From Mucilaginibacter empetricola (GTDB lineage Bacteria; Bacteroidota; Bacteroidia; Sphingobacteriales; Sphingobacteriaceae): DNA of 64,000 nt. The stretch is taken from positions 124,001 to 188,000 of the forward strand of contig NZ_JANUBZ010000005.1 in assembly GCF_024808665.1 (NCBI RefSeq). The letters are read 5' to 3'. Both the position numbers and the translations under genes were made by a program. How positions within the stretch are numbered: the stretch's first letter is position 1; each line of letters begins with the position of its first letter. A model generated the notes under the pieces. The model was not told where the DNA came from. It did not search any database and saw only the letters and a list, made by a program, of their open reading frames with translations. Below are positions 51,137 through 59,667 of this stretch, piece after piece.

Positions 51137-52036
51137 TTACTTTAAGTTATAATTGGCAAGGCAGAAGCGTTTGAAAAGCTCAATCAGTTTAGCGTTTTTG
51201 CCATGCAGTTGGATGAACTGAAAAGTACGGAAAATTTCCATCCCCTTAATTTCAATAATGCTCAACTCATTGTACTTTAACTCGCTTATTACCGATTGGA
51301 TAGACAGAAAGGTAGCCGTTTCGGAGTACAGCAGGTATTGTTTTATGGCGATACTGCTTTCCAGCCTGATCTCTATTTGCAGATCTTTTGGGTTGATGCC
51401 TGCTTTGTTGAGCGCATTAAAAATAATATCCAGCGTACCGGAACCTGCTTCACGCAGTATTAAAGGAATGTTTAAGAGTTGTTTGGGGCTGATCTCTGCC
51501 TTTTTAGAGAGTGCATTATTGGCACGGGTAACCAGCACAATTTCATCTTTGGCAAAGGGCGCATAGGCTATTTGCGGGTGATGGGCGGCACCTTCAACAA
51601 TGGCGATGTCAATCTTTTCAGCTAATACCAGTTGGGTTATAACATCGGTATTGGCCTGTATAAAAGTGAAATTAACCAGCGGATAGGTCTTTTTAAACAA
51701 TGCCAGTATTTTAGGCAGAATAGTTTGCGCTACAGTAGTACTGGCGCCAATGTGCACGGTACCGGCTTCCATATCGCTCAGTGTGGCCAGCTCGTTTTCC
51801 AGATCGGTATAGGTTTGAAAAATCTTTTCGGCATACTGAAGCAATATTTTGCCTGCTGATGTTAAAACAATGGTATTACCATTGCGCCTGAACAACTGTA
51901 CATTAAGCTGATGCTCCAGTTCTTTAATGTGCTTGGTTACGGCAGGCTGGGTAATAAACAGCTCGGCAGCGGCTTTGGTGAAACTGAGCCTTTGTGCAAC
52001 TGTATAAAAAACCTTAAGCCTAAAATCGAAGATCAT
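51137..52036 (-). CDS. LysR-family transcriptional regulator
   Basis: A 299-residue LysR regulator: N-terminal winged helix (LSFTKAAAELFITQPAVTKH) and a periplasmic-binding-like effector domain (TVHIGASTTVAQTILPKILA, LREAGSGTLDIIFNAL). This effector domain resembles the CysL/Cbl group of the family, but the ligand is unknown. It lies 73 nt upstream of the ferredoxin reductase in the same direction, so it may control that redox pair, although LysR genes more often diverge from their targets. Confidence 0.9.
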   Translation of the reverse strand: MIFDFRLKVFYTVAQRLSFTKAAAELFITQPAVTKHIKELEHQLNVQLFRRNGNTIVLTSAGKILLQYAEKIFQTYTDLENELATLSDMEAGTVHIGASTTVAQTILPKILALFKKTYPLVNFTFIQANTDVITQLVLAEKIDIAIVEGAAHHPQIAYAPFAKDEIVLVTRANNALSKKAEISPKQLLNIPLILREAGSGTLDIIFNALNKAGINPKDLQIEIRLESSIAIKQYLLYSETATFLSIQSVISELKYNELSIIEIKGMEIFRTFQFIQLHGKNAKLIELFKRFCLANYNLK

Positions 52037-52087
52037 TTGGTACTAAGGTAGTAAAATGTTCAGTTATAGGAACAAGGATGGGCTTTT

Positions 52088-52272
52088 CCATAGCGATGGG
52101 TTTTAAACCAAGGGTGTTCGAAACCTTGGTTTTATTACGAAATATGATAGGGATGTCACCCTGAGGCACTCGAAGGGTGAGCGCAGAGGCCTTTGCCCAC
52201 ATGCTTCGAGTGCCTCAGCATGACACCCTTTTTAATGTTTCGAACACTTTTAGTTTAAAACCCATCGCTATA
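52088..52272. repeat. composite nested palindromic element, copy B
   Basis: Outer halves CCATAGCGATGGGTTTTAAA (52088-52107) and GTTTAAAACCCATCGCTAT (to 52271) enclose AAGGGTGTTCGAAAC and GTTTCGAACACTTTT arms and, inside, GGGATGTCACCCTGAGGCAC and TGCCTCAGCATGACACCC. It is the counterpart of copy A (27473-27710) in opposite orientation and about 50 nt shorter, lacking copy A's middle part. Confidence 0.85.
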
Positions 52273-52278
52273 AACAGA

Positions 52279-53160
52279 TTATCCCAAATTAGCATACGCC
52301 CTTACCGGGAAGGTACCTGCTCCTTTAAACTTAGGCGGTACGGCGTTAAACTTATAACCGCTTTCTGGTAGTTTATCCAGGTTGCACATGTGTTCGGTGA
52401 TCAGAATTTCGGCACCCAGCAGGGTAGTATGTACCGGGCGGGTTTTACCACGAGTATCATCAATGTTATGGCTATCAATTCCTACCAGTTTAACCTGGCA
52501 TTCTTTTAAATACAAGGCTGCTTCTTCGGTTAAATAAGGGTGATTTTCAAAATATAGTTCGGTGTTCCAATGTTTTGCCCAATTGGTAAATACCAGTACG
52601 GCTTTGTTGCGCAGTTCTTTGCCAACAAAATATTCCTTGCCTATTTCAATGGCATCCTTTGCGTTAATGGTGATGGCATCCAGATCGGCAAATTGCTCCA
52701 GTGTAACTTCCGATAAATCTTTACCATGCTCAAAACGGTGAAACGGGCAATCGATATAAGTACCGGTATTGGTTACCATGGTTATTTTACCAATCTGAAA
52801 TTCTGTACCTTCTTCATAATTGGCTTTTGACTGCTCCCGGCTTAAATAATCGCAAATAATGGGTGCAGGCAAGCCTTTATAGGTAATCAATCCATCAAAA
52901 ATGGTATGACTTAAATCAATCAACTTCTCATCTGCCTTAATATTAACAGACTGGCGTTTATGCGCTTCGGTGATGTAGTGTTTGTTAATAATATCAACCT
53001 TACCAACCATTAGCAGCTGCATATCGTTTACAATATAGTCGGCCAGTTCCTTATCGGCAATGGTATCGCCGTCAATATCCAGGCGGAAATCCTGCCCTTG
53101 TATACCGCCGCCATTGGTAAACGTTATCTTAAAATCAAAAACCACTCTTTTATTGCTCAT
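52279..53160 (-). CDS. cyclase-family metal-dependent hydrolase (kynurenine-formamidase-like)
   Basis: A 293-residue protein. From about residue 80 it has the cyclase/KynB fold: IDLSHTIFDGLITYKGLPAP, the metal-site motif TNTGTYIDCPFHRFEHG (His-x-Gly-Thr-His-x-Asp in the family, here NTGTYID), and VKLVGIDSHNID. The first His of the motif is replaced by Asn and the second by Tyr, so metal binding may differ. The first ~75 residues (FDFKITFTNGGGIQGQDFRL) are an extra domain not present in formamidases. Substrate unknown. Confidence 0.8.
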   Translation of the reverse strand: MSNKRVVFDFKITFTNGGGIQGQDFRLDIDGDTIADKELADYIVNDMQLLMVGKVDIINKHYITEAHKRQSVNIKADEKLIDLSHTIFDGLITYKGLPAPIICDYLSREQSKANYEEGTEFQIGKITMVTNTGTYIDCPFHRFEHGKDLSEVTLEQFADLDAITINAKDAIEIGKEYFVGKELRNKAVLVFTNWAKHWNTELYFENHPYLTEEAALYLKECQVKLVGIDSHNIDDTRGKTRPVHTTLLGAEILITEHMCNLDKLPESGYKFNAVPPKFKGAGTFPVRAYANLG

Positions 53161-53193
53161 AACTTAAGTATTACTTTTTTAGATGCTTTTTCC

Positions 53194-53222
53194 ATAGCGA
53201 TGGGTTTAAAACCCATCGCTAT
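53194..53222. repeat. 29-bp palindrome, copy 4 (perfect)
   Basis: Arms ATAGCGATGGG and CCCATCGCTAT around TTTAAAA, no mismatch between arms. Upstream of the cyclase gene; followed by a TCATTGGGC/CCAATGACTTAA word pair up to the GH9 stop. Confidence 0.9.
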
Positions 53223-53266
53223 AAATTGCTTCTGCCCAATGAAGCAATGACTAATGATCCAATGAC

Positions 53267-55045
53267 TTAATTTCCTCCTTGCTGCGCCATTGCCGTTATA
53301 GCCTGTAAAAACCATGCAGCATGCGGAATCCATTCTTCTGTCCAGCGCCATTCGTCGCCTTTATCTTCGGTTTTAAAATCAATGCCACTGCCATCGCCAT
53401 TACCTTCTTTGCCGGTGATGCCGTTTGATACACCACCAATTTCAGAACCATGCCCAAAGTTAGAGTGCATGTAAGGCACATTGGTTTTGCCAAAGCCATA
53501 CATCAGGCAGATAGAGTAGGGATTGCAGCCCAATATCCATGATGTTTGCTGTGAGGCATAGGTAGCCAAAGAATCATTTACGCCCCAGTTGTTTTTCTGC
53601 GGATAAACCAGTCGGCCGCCAACCAGTGCTGCAGTTGCCAGTGAACCCAGGCGGGCATCTTCGCCCTGCCACCACCAGCCGGTTTCATTATCATGAGGGA
53701 TGAAAAATCCATCCTTCACTTTGCCCTGGTATAAAAACGACTGACGGGCATAACCAAATGGATTACTTGTCTTATTGGTTACCGCAAGGTTATAATCTAA
53801 CGATTTTTTGATGGTGGTTAATGCCTGGGCACGTAAAACTTCATCTTTTTCTTTATCCAGATAGCGGGTTAAAGCCACAACGGGTAAGCCTGCGTCGCTG
53901 GCGTGCCAGTAAGGGCGGTTGCTATCATTACTGATAAAATAACCTTCAGCGCTCATCCTTTTATTTAGATTTTGAGCACGTTTGCGTGCCTCATCGCGGT
54001 AAAGTGACGAATCGGTAGCTATCCATAGCTCGGTAGCAGCCATCAGGGCGCAGTAATCATCAATAATGTTTTCCTTGCCGTCGTCATCATATTTGGTATT
54101 GTATTTAAGCAGATGGGCAAAGGCACGTTTGGCACCATCCAGATATTGTTGTGAGGTAAACTTACCATGCTTTTGCCATTGCGAGATGCGGGCAAGGGCA
54201 GCTATGCCCATACCTCCACCTTCGCGAAAGGCGCATTGATATTCATCGGTAGTAACACTATTAGCGTGCAGACCCACAATACGGCGTGCATTGGGGTCTT
54301 TATTAAAATAGCTGAACACAATCATGTAAAAATAATCATCGGAAGAAAGGGCACGCATCATGTAATCAGCACCGTACAGCGCTTCATTGTCCAGTGAATC
54401 CTTAATGTTCCATTGTTTTAATAAAGCGGGAATGGCTTCGGAGGTATTGACCATTGACCATACCACCAGGGGCGTTTGCTGTGGTGACATAAAGTTAGCA
54501 TAGGCCAGGTGCGAAAAGTATTTGCTTACATCGCCTGATGCATCGCACCAGCCGCCACGCATATCAACCGTTTTATCGCTGCCTATCATGTGTATGTGTG
54601 CATCTGCAGCCAGCTCTTGCGGCGTATTTGCCCGTTGCTTATGGTAATAATGAATGATGGATGATATGGTGAGCTTTGCCAGGGCATTATCTTCAATGGC
54701 GAATGGATAGGAAACGATTGTTTTTCCATCAGAAGTTACGCTGATAGCGTATTTACCTGGTGTATTAAACGTCGAGAAATCGGCACGGTAGTATACTTTG
54801 CCGGGTGTCCATTCGTCAATATGTTCGGGGCCGCTTAATACGGCTGTAAATTCGGTTTGTTGGGTGGATGTATTTATAAGGTTAAATACTGTTTTTCGCG
54901 TAAGCGGATGATCAAAACTTATCAGCGCTATTTTTGGTCCGCGGGCATCAAAACCTACCTGGTTGGCATAAATGGTTGGCTGGGCAAAGCTTGCGGCAGA
55001 AACCAAAACGAGAAAAAAAAAGAATAGTGATTTATAGACTTTCAT
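53267..55045 (-). CDS. glycoside hydrolase family 9 (endoglucanase-like)
   Basis: A 592-residue secreted enzyme. Signal peptide (LFFFFLVLVSAASFAQ), then a CelD-N type Ig-like domain (IYANQVGFDARGPKIALIS, about 24-110), then the (alpha/alpha)6 GH9 catalytic domain: catalytic Asp residues in RGGWCDASGDVSKYFSH and the general-acid Glu in RWTEEWIPHAAWFLQAI. GH9 enzymes cut beta-1,4-glucans, and some act on chitosan oligomers; specificity is not settled here. No carbohydrate-binding module and no type IX C-terminal signal seen. Confidence 0.92.
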   Translation of the reverse strand: MKVYKSLFFFFLVLVSAASFAQPTIYANQVGFDARGPKIALISFDHPLTRKTVFNLINTSTQQTEFTAVLSGPEHIDEWTPGKVYYRADFSTFNTPGKYAISVTSDGKTIVSYPFAIEDNALAKLTISSIIHYYHKQRANTPQELAADAHIHMIGSDKTVDMRGGWCDASGDVSKYFSHLAYANFMSPQQTPLVVWSMVNTSEAIPALLKQWNIKDSLDNEALYGADYMMRALSSDDYFYMIVFSYFNKDPNARRIVGLHANSVTTDEYQCAFREGGGMGIAALARISQWQKHGKFTSQQYLDGAKRAFAHLLKYNTKYDDDGKENIIDDYCALMAATELWIATDSSLYRDEARKRAQNLNKRMSAEGYFISNDSNRPYWHASDAGLPVVALTRYLDKEKDEVLRAQALTTIKKSLDYNLAVTNKTSNPFGYARQSFLYQGKVKDGFFIPHDNETGWWWQGEDARLGSLATAALVGGRLVYPQKNNWGVNDSLATYASQQTSWILGCNPYSICLMYGFGKTNVPYMHSNFGHGSEIGGVSNGITGKEGNGDGSGIDFKTEDKGDEWRWTEEWIPHAAWFLQAITAMAQQGGN

Positions 55046-55163
55046 TTTTAATAAGACTGTGGACAGATAAGTTTTGTTACGTGCTAAAATAAAACTAAAG
55101 CAGGTAAAATCTATTAAGAAAACTCAATTTACTTGCAATAAGTGGGATTATAGTAGCCTAAGG

Positions 55164-55748
55164 CTAAACAAATTGATATTGCAAAACAGCAGCCACATAA
55201 GGCGAGGTGAGTTTTACGTTGTGTTTTACATACAGTGGAATTTCGAGGAAATCACCTGGGCCTAATTGAAATAGCACATCGCCTACGGCGCATTCACAAT
55301 ATCCTTTCAGTATAAAAAAACTCTCGAGGTAATTGTTGTGGTTCTCTTCAGGGATATCAACTTTGGATATAATCAGCATTTGTTGCAGCTTTTCATCTTT
55401 ACGTAGTTGACGGAAAGTGATATATTTCTGCGGTTCTTCGGCTATTAAATGGTCGGTTACATTTAACCAGGTTTGTAAGTCGGTATTTTTATCAATGGGC
55501 GGCATTTGGTTAATATCCTGATCTGCAAAGCCCAGCGTATTTAATATTTTAAGTTTGGTTTGAGGTGCAGGTTCAACCGCGTTATCAAGAGCCAGTTGTT
55601 GTAACGACTCTTCAATGGCTGTTAGTTCTCTTTTTATGGAGGGGAAAAGCATGGCAACTTTTGTTACGTAGGCGGTATATTCTGCGCCAAGTAAACCCAA
55701 CACGTATTCTTCCAAAATACCACTATGGATAAACTTTTTTACATCCAT
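55164..55748 (-). CDS. ChrR-like anti-sigma/cupin protein
   Basis: A 194-residue protein. The N-terminal ~80 residues (MDVKKFIHSGILEEYVLGLL) resemble the helical anti-sigma domain of the RskA/ChrR type, and residues 115-194 form a cupin (EENHNNYLESFFILKGYCEC, LGPGDFLEIPLYVKHNVKL). The HxH metal pair of ChrR cupins is not obvious. No ECF sigma gene lies next to it, which is unusual for an anti-sigma factor, so it could instead be a stand-alone sensor. Confidence 0.65.
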   Translation of the reverse strand: MDVKKFIHSGILEEYVLGLLGAEYTAYVTKVAMLFPSIKRELTAIEESLQQLALDNAVEPAPQTKLKILNTLGFADQDINQMPPIDKNTDLQTWLNVTDHLIAEEPQKYITFRQLRKDEKLQQMLIISKVDIPEENHNNYLESFFILKGYCECAVGDVLFQLGPGDFLEIPLYVKHNVKLTSPYVAAVLQYQFV

Positions 55749-55898
55749 CCTTTTAGTGCGGGCTTGCCTTTAATTTGATTGCTTTTCATTAGTAGTAACA
55801 CAAATATAACTAATACAATCAGCACCGTCAATTATTATAAGTGAACACAGTTCTGCGTAAATGATAACGGTAATTTATCGACAAAAAGTTTAAACATT

Positions 55899-55931
55899 TT
55901 GATTAAAATGTGCGCTGCCTTGTTACATTTA
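55899..55931 (+). promoter_or_regulatory. putative promoter for the VOC gene
   Basis: TTG (55899-55901), 22-nt spacer, TACATTTA (55924-55931), one base off TAnnTTTG, 13 nt before the ATG. Confidence 0.35.
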
Positions 55932-55944
55932 GCAATTAAAAAAT

Positions 55945-56319
55945 ATGAAGCTTAGAATTGCCCGCTATACCACGAACCTTAACCGTATGATTGATTTTTA
56001 CGGCAGAATATTGGGTTTAAAAATATTGGGCGAATTTAAAGATCATCAACAATACGATGGTGTTTTTTTAGGTATTCCCGGTGAAAGCTGGCATCTTGAA
56101 TTTACCGTATCTGGTCATCCACCCTTACATCAACCTGATGCGGATGACCTGCTGGTTTTTTATACAGCAACTGTAAATGAGTTTACAGCACTTAAAAATA
56201 AGCTGATAGCCAACGGTGTTAAAAACGTTCCCCCCACTAATCCCTATTGGGCAAAAAATGGAATCACCTTTCAAGATCCTGATGGTTTTAGAATAGTGAT
56301 ATCTATAGCCATAAACTAA
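55945..56319 (+). CDS. VOC (glyoxalase/bleomycin resistance/dioxygenase) family protein
   Basis: A 124-residue single VOC module made of paired beta-alpha-beta-beta-beta units: MKLRIARYTTNLNRMIDFYG with GLKILGEFKDHQ in the first, and KNKLIANGVKNVP with GITFQDPDGFRIVI in the second. The Glu in WHLEFTVSG and the end DPDGFRIVIS are the usual VOC metal-site positions. Substrate cannot be inferred. Single gene with its own weak promoter. Confidence 0.88.
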   Translation: MKLRIARYTTNLNRMIDFYGRILGLKILGEFKDHQQYDGVFLGIPGESWHLEFTVSGHPPLHQPDADDLLVFYTATVNEFTALKNKLIANGVKNVPPTNPYWAKNGITFQDPDGFRIVISIAIN

Positions 56320-56432
56320 TACTTTAAAATCTTTTCGTGCGCTAAATACTGATGGTGGTTTGAGTTAAACTCTATGATTATCAGGTATTTCCCGTATGCC
56401 GAACGCGTGGTTTTACGCTTGTTATGGCTCAT
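56316..56432 (-). CDS. possible 38-residue small protein
   Basis: An open frame of 39 codons with ATG at 56432, preceded on its strand by GGGAGGAAA, an unusually good ribosome site for this phylum. The peptide starts MSHNKRKTTRSAYGKYLIII and ends HQYLAHEKILKY: basic start, hydrophobic middle, His-rich end. Its stop overlaps the VOC stop by 3 nt tail to tail. No homologue is known to me. It could be chance, since the rest of the 56320-56553 gap shows no other gene. Confidence 0.35.
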   Translation of the reverse strand: MSHNKRKTTRSAYGKYLIIIEFNSNHHQYLAHEKILKY

Positions 56433-56553
56433 TTTCCTCCCTTAATTTGCTTTAATTATAATATACAGATCAATAACGTTGCTGATTTATTTTTTTTCGA
56501 AATAAAGCTATAAGATATAATACCCATCTATTAAACTTTAACAATAAAACTTT

Positions 56554-57606
56554 ATGAAGAATTTTACACATCAATTTTTTATGCTGGCGGTTGTGGCTAT
56601 TTCATTAGCCTCTTGCAGCAAAAACGGGGCCGTAGGCCCTACAGGTGCAACGGGTTCTACTGGTGCAACTGGTGCGGTAGGTCCTGCAGGTCCTGCCGGA
56701 ACTAACGGAACGAATGGCAGTGTTATTTATAGCGGAAGCACCACTCCCGCATCAACAGTGGGTGTAGTAGGCGATTTTTATATTGACCTTGCTACAGGTT
56801 ATTTGTATGGCCCTAAAACAGCTAGTGGCTGGGGCACAGGTGTTTCGTTAAACGGAGCAACCGGAGCCGCTGGCGCAACTGGTGCTACCGGCGCAACAGG
56901 AGCAACAGGAGCAACAGGTGCCACCGGCGCAGCGGGCAGCAAAATATACAGCGGTACTACCGTACCATCAACTATTGGCGCTATAGGTGATTTTTATTTA
57001 GATGTAACTACCTACATGCTTTATGGGCCTAAAACTTCCAGCGGATGGGGAACTCCGTTAAACCTGCAGGGCGCTCAAGGTCCGGCCGGTCCGCAGGGAC
57101 CTGAGGGAAATGCTAATGTAATAACAACTGTATTTAGCCTGACTAGTGCCCAATGGATATGGAATTCGCAATATGAGTTTCAAACAAGCCCAACAAGCTA
57201 TACCGAATATTTTACAAGGTACGCCGACAATGCAGTTTCGTCTATTACACAAAATGTATTAGATGATGGCCTGGTGCTGGTTTACTTTACGCCTAACATA
57301 TCAGACAATACCAACCAATGGGCACCGCTCCCATACGAGTTTACTGACGGCAGTGGGAACTTTAATTATGAAATTGCTTATGAAACTAATGTGGGTACAG
57401 TAAGGTTACACTATTTCTTTGTACAGCTGGTGGCATCTGCTACTATACCGGTGTTATCTACCTATGCTATACCGACCTACAAATTTAAAGTAATTGCAAT
57501 AACCGGAGCATTAAGTACTGCCTTACGCAAGAGCCGCATTAACCTGGCCGACTACCAGGCTGTGAGCCGCTTTACCGGCGTATGGCAACAGGATGCAAGA
57601 AATTAA
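56554..57606 (+). CDS. collagen-like repeat lipoprotein
   Basis: A 350-residue surface lipoprotein (signal ending ISLASC, Cys21). Gly-X-Y collagen-like runs at about 25-55, 101-128 (many GAT units) and 173-186 alternate with two copies of a ~45-residue module, at about 57-100 and 129-172, that share IYSG, GDFY-D, LYGPKT and SGWGT. The C-terminal ~160 residues are a globular beta-rich domain (TVFSLTSAQWIWNSQYEFQ). Probably exposed on the cell surface as a trimeric stalk. Role unknown. Confidence 0.88.
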   Translation: MKNFTHQFFMLAVVAISLASCSKNGAVGPTGATGSTGATGAVGPAGPAGTNGTNGSVIYSGSTTPASTVGVVGDFYIDLATGYLYGPKTASGWGTGVSLNGATGAAGATGATGATGATGATGATGAAGSKIYSGTTVPSTIGAIGDFYLDVTTYMLYGPKTSSGWGTPLNLQGAQGPAGPQGPEGNANVITTVFSLTSAQWIWNSQYEFQTSPTSYTEYFTRYADNAVSSITQNVLDDGLVLVYFTPNISDNTNQWAPLPYEFTDGSGNFNYEIAYETNVGTVRLHYFFVQLVASATIPVLSTYAIPTYKFKVIAITGALSTALRKSRINLADYQAVSRFTGVWQQDARN

Positions 57607-57643
57607 TAATAAGGGGTAAATAGAGTAGTTAGTTAATTTGGTT

Positions 57644-57678
57644 AGTCGCTGCGGGTATATCCTGTAGCGACTTTTTTG
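57644..57678 (+). terminator. terminator after the collagen-like gene
   Basis: AGTCGCTGCGGG (57644-57655), loop TATAT, CCTGTAGCGACT (57661-57672), then TTTTT. 38 nt past the stop codon. Confidence 0.82.
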
Positions 57679-57707
57679 TTGGAGGAGCAAAAGTAGGCCG
57701 CAGAGTA

Positions 57708-57852
57708 AACTCACCCCGACGACGCTGCGCTGGTCGACCCTCACTACTTCGTAAAGAGGGTTGGGGAAACGTTTTTTTTTCTTTTCTTTTTACTTTCCCT
57801 CTTTTTGCTTGCAAAGAGAGGGATGTCGAGCGTAGCGATGACAGGGTGAGTT
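57708..57852. repeat. ~145-bp inverted-repeat element
   Basis: Ends AACTCACCCC (57708) and GGGTGAGTT (to 57852); inside, CGACGCTGCGCTGGTCGACC pairs imperfectly with GATGTCGAGCGTAGCGATGA, and CTTCGTAAAGAGGG with CTTGCAAAGAGAGGG. A T-rich centre (57770-57792) separates the arms. No gene. The stretch 57853-57974 is AT-rich, with a possible TACCTTAG box at 57947-57954. Confidence 0.72.
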
Positions 57853-57974
57853 AACACGCCAGTGCATTAATGCTTCCCCATTTGTAAAAAATAAGTTATA
57901 AAGCTATATCTCCTATAAATAACCGTCATTTATACATTTTTAATTCTACCTTAGCCTTACCAATTAATACCGTT

Positions 57975-59393
57975 ATGTTAAAACAGAATAAAAGCCAGCA
58001 ACTTAAAAATGGGCTATTAGCCATTGCTTTACTGCTAACCGCCGCTTTTAGCGTTAATGCGCAGGGCAGGTATAAACTCAAGCCTGCCGGTGTACCCGCC
58101 GAGGTACAGGTAACGCCTTATAAAACTACCATGATAGCCGATGGAAAAGATGAGGCGCTAATCAACATAAAAATAATTGACAGTCATGGCGATAGCGTGC
58201 TCAATACCCACATCCCAGTTACCATCCACATCACCGGTGATGCCAAAATTATAAACGTGATGGATGCCGGTGACTTTGGCAGCATGGCACATACCGACAG
58301 CACCTGGCAAATTACCGTTAACAGTAGCTGCCGCATTATACTAAAGGCAGGCCGTACACGAGGCAAAATTAAACTGGATGCTAAGGCCGATAGTCTATAC
58401 ACCGGATCGACCGAAATACATACCGTGCAGCCGGGTGTTGCCCATGTGGTTACTACGGATAAGTATACGCCCAATAAGGTAAAGGATAAAATTTTAGGGG
58501 CCGATATTTCTTTTTTACCACAGCTGGAAAGCCGTGGCATGAAGTTTTCTGACGATGGTGTACAGGGCGATGCTATTGCTATAATGAAGGCCCACGGGTT
58601 TAATTACATCCGCCTGAGGATATTTGTTAATTCCGAAAATGCTAAAGGCTATTCGCCGGGAAAAGGTTTTTGTGATTTGGCACATACCGAACAAATGGCT
58701 AAACGCATAAAAGCAGCCGGCATGAAGTTTTTGCTAGATTTTCATTATAGCGATTACTGGGCCGATCCGCAGCAGCAAAACAAACCGGCAGCTTGGGTGG
58801 GTGAGGATTTTACCGCGCTTAAGAAATCGCTGTATAATTATACGGTTGATGTGATGCAAAAGCTAAAAGAGCAGGGCACCACGCCCGATATGGTGCAGGT
58901 AGGCAATGAGATTAACCACGGCATGGTTTGGCCCGATGGTGCTATCAATAACCTCGATAGCCTGGCGCAGCTTATTTATGCCGGTGTAAAAGGCGTTAAA
59001 GCGGTTAGTCCCAAAACTACCATTATGCTGCATATTGCCCTGGGAGGACAAAATGCCGAAGCCCGTTTCTTTTTGGATAACATGACCAAACGCAATGTAC
59101 CTTTTGACGTAATTGGCCTTTCATACTACCCCAAATGGCACGGCACGCTGGCTGATTTAAGCAATAACATGGCCGATTTGGCTAAACGATACCCGCAGCA
59201 GGTAATGGTTGCCGAGTATTCGCAGCTTAAAAAAGAGGTAAATGATGTTGCCTTTACAGCACCCGGTAATAAAGCCGTAGGCTCATTCATCTGGGAACCA
59301 TTAAGCACCTGGGAAGGCATTTTTGACAAAGACGGCAAAGCCAACAGTTTGATGAACGTATACCCGGCCATTGCCGAAAAGTATGTGAAGTAG
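57975..59393 (+). CDS. glycoside hydrolase family 53, arabinogalactan endo-beta-1,4-galactanase
   Basis: A 472-residue secreted enzyme that would cut beta-1,4-galactan side chains of pectin. Signal peptide (GLLAIALLLTAAFSVNAQ); about residues 37-155 form an Ig-like domain (TTMIADGKDEALINIKIID); from about 175 the TIM barrel has GADISFLPQLESRG, NYIRLRIFVN, LDFHYSDYWADPQQQ, the acid/base Glu in VQVGNEINHGMVWP and the nucleophile Glu in VMVAEYSQ. The barrel is full length. It stands alone, without susC/susD partners. Confidence 0.93.
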   Translation: MLKQNKSQQLKNGLLAIALLLTAAFSVNAQGRYKLKPAGVPAEVQVTPYKTTMIADGKDEALINIKIIDSHGDSVLNTHIPVTIHITGDAKIINVMDAGDFGSMAHTDSTWQITVNSSCRIILKAGRTRGKIKLDAKADSLYTGSTEIHTVQPGVAHVVTTDKYTPNKVKDKILGADISFLPQLESRGMKFSDDGVQGDAIAIMKAHGFNYIRLRIFVNSENAKGYSPGKGFCDLAHTEQMAKRIKAAGMKFLLDFHYSDYWADPQQQNKPAAWVGEDFTALKKSLYNYTVDVMQKLKEQGTTPDMVQVGNEINHGMVWPDGAINNLDSLAQLIYAGVKGVKAVSPKTTIMLHIALGGQNAEARFFLDNMTKRNVPFDVIGLSYYPKWHGTLADLSNNMADLAKRYPQQVMVAEYSQLKKEVNDVAFTAPGNKAVGSFIWEPLSTWEGIFDKDGKANSLMNVYPAIAEKYVK

Positions 59394-59396
59394 GAT

Positions 59397-59560
59397 GGTT
59401 CATTAGTTCATTGGTGTCATTAGTTCATTGAGGCATTCGCGCCCCTGTTGGTGTTTTCACTATTGGTGTTCGGAAGATAAAAAAGGGTGTTATACTGAGG
59501 CTCTCTAGCCCGCGCGTCATTGCGAAGAATGAAGCAATCTCTACGAAAGCAAGTCAATGG
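59397..59560. repeat. mosaic of repeat fragments after the GH53 gene
   Basis: GGTTCATTAGTTCATTGG plus a second TTAGTTCATTG unit (59397-59433), a piece of the composite element (AAAAAGGGTGTTATACTGAGG, 59480-59500) and a left half of the ~130-bp element (GCGTCATTGCGAAGAATGAA, 59514-59560). Three families are joined here without complete partners, which suggests insertion and decay. Confidence 0.75.
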
Positions 59561-59667
59561 ACCTGAATTGCTTTTTTTACCTGAGCCATGATTAGTAGGA
59601 TTTTGGGAATATAAATCAGGAAAGTCTGGGTATTAATGTAATATTTGAGAAGTAAGTTAAATGAAAA

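Noticed and set aside
57708..57852. Possible tRNA or small structured RNA
   Set aside because: The fold is an inverted repeat with a T-rich centre; no tRNA arms or CCA-type end.
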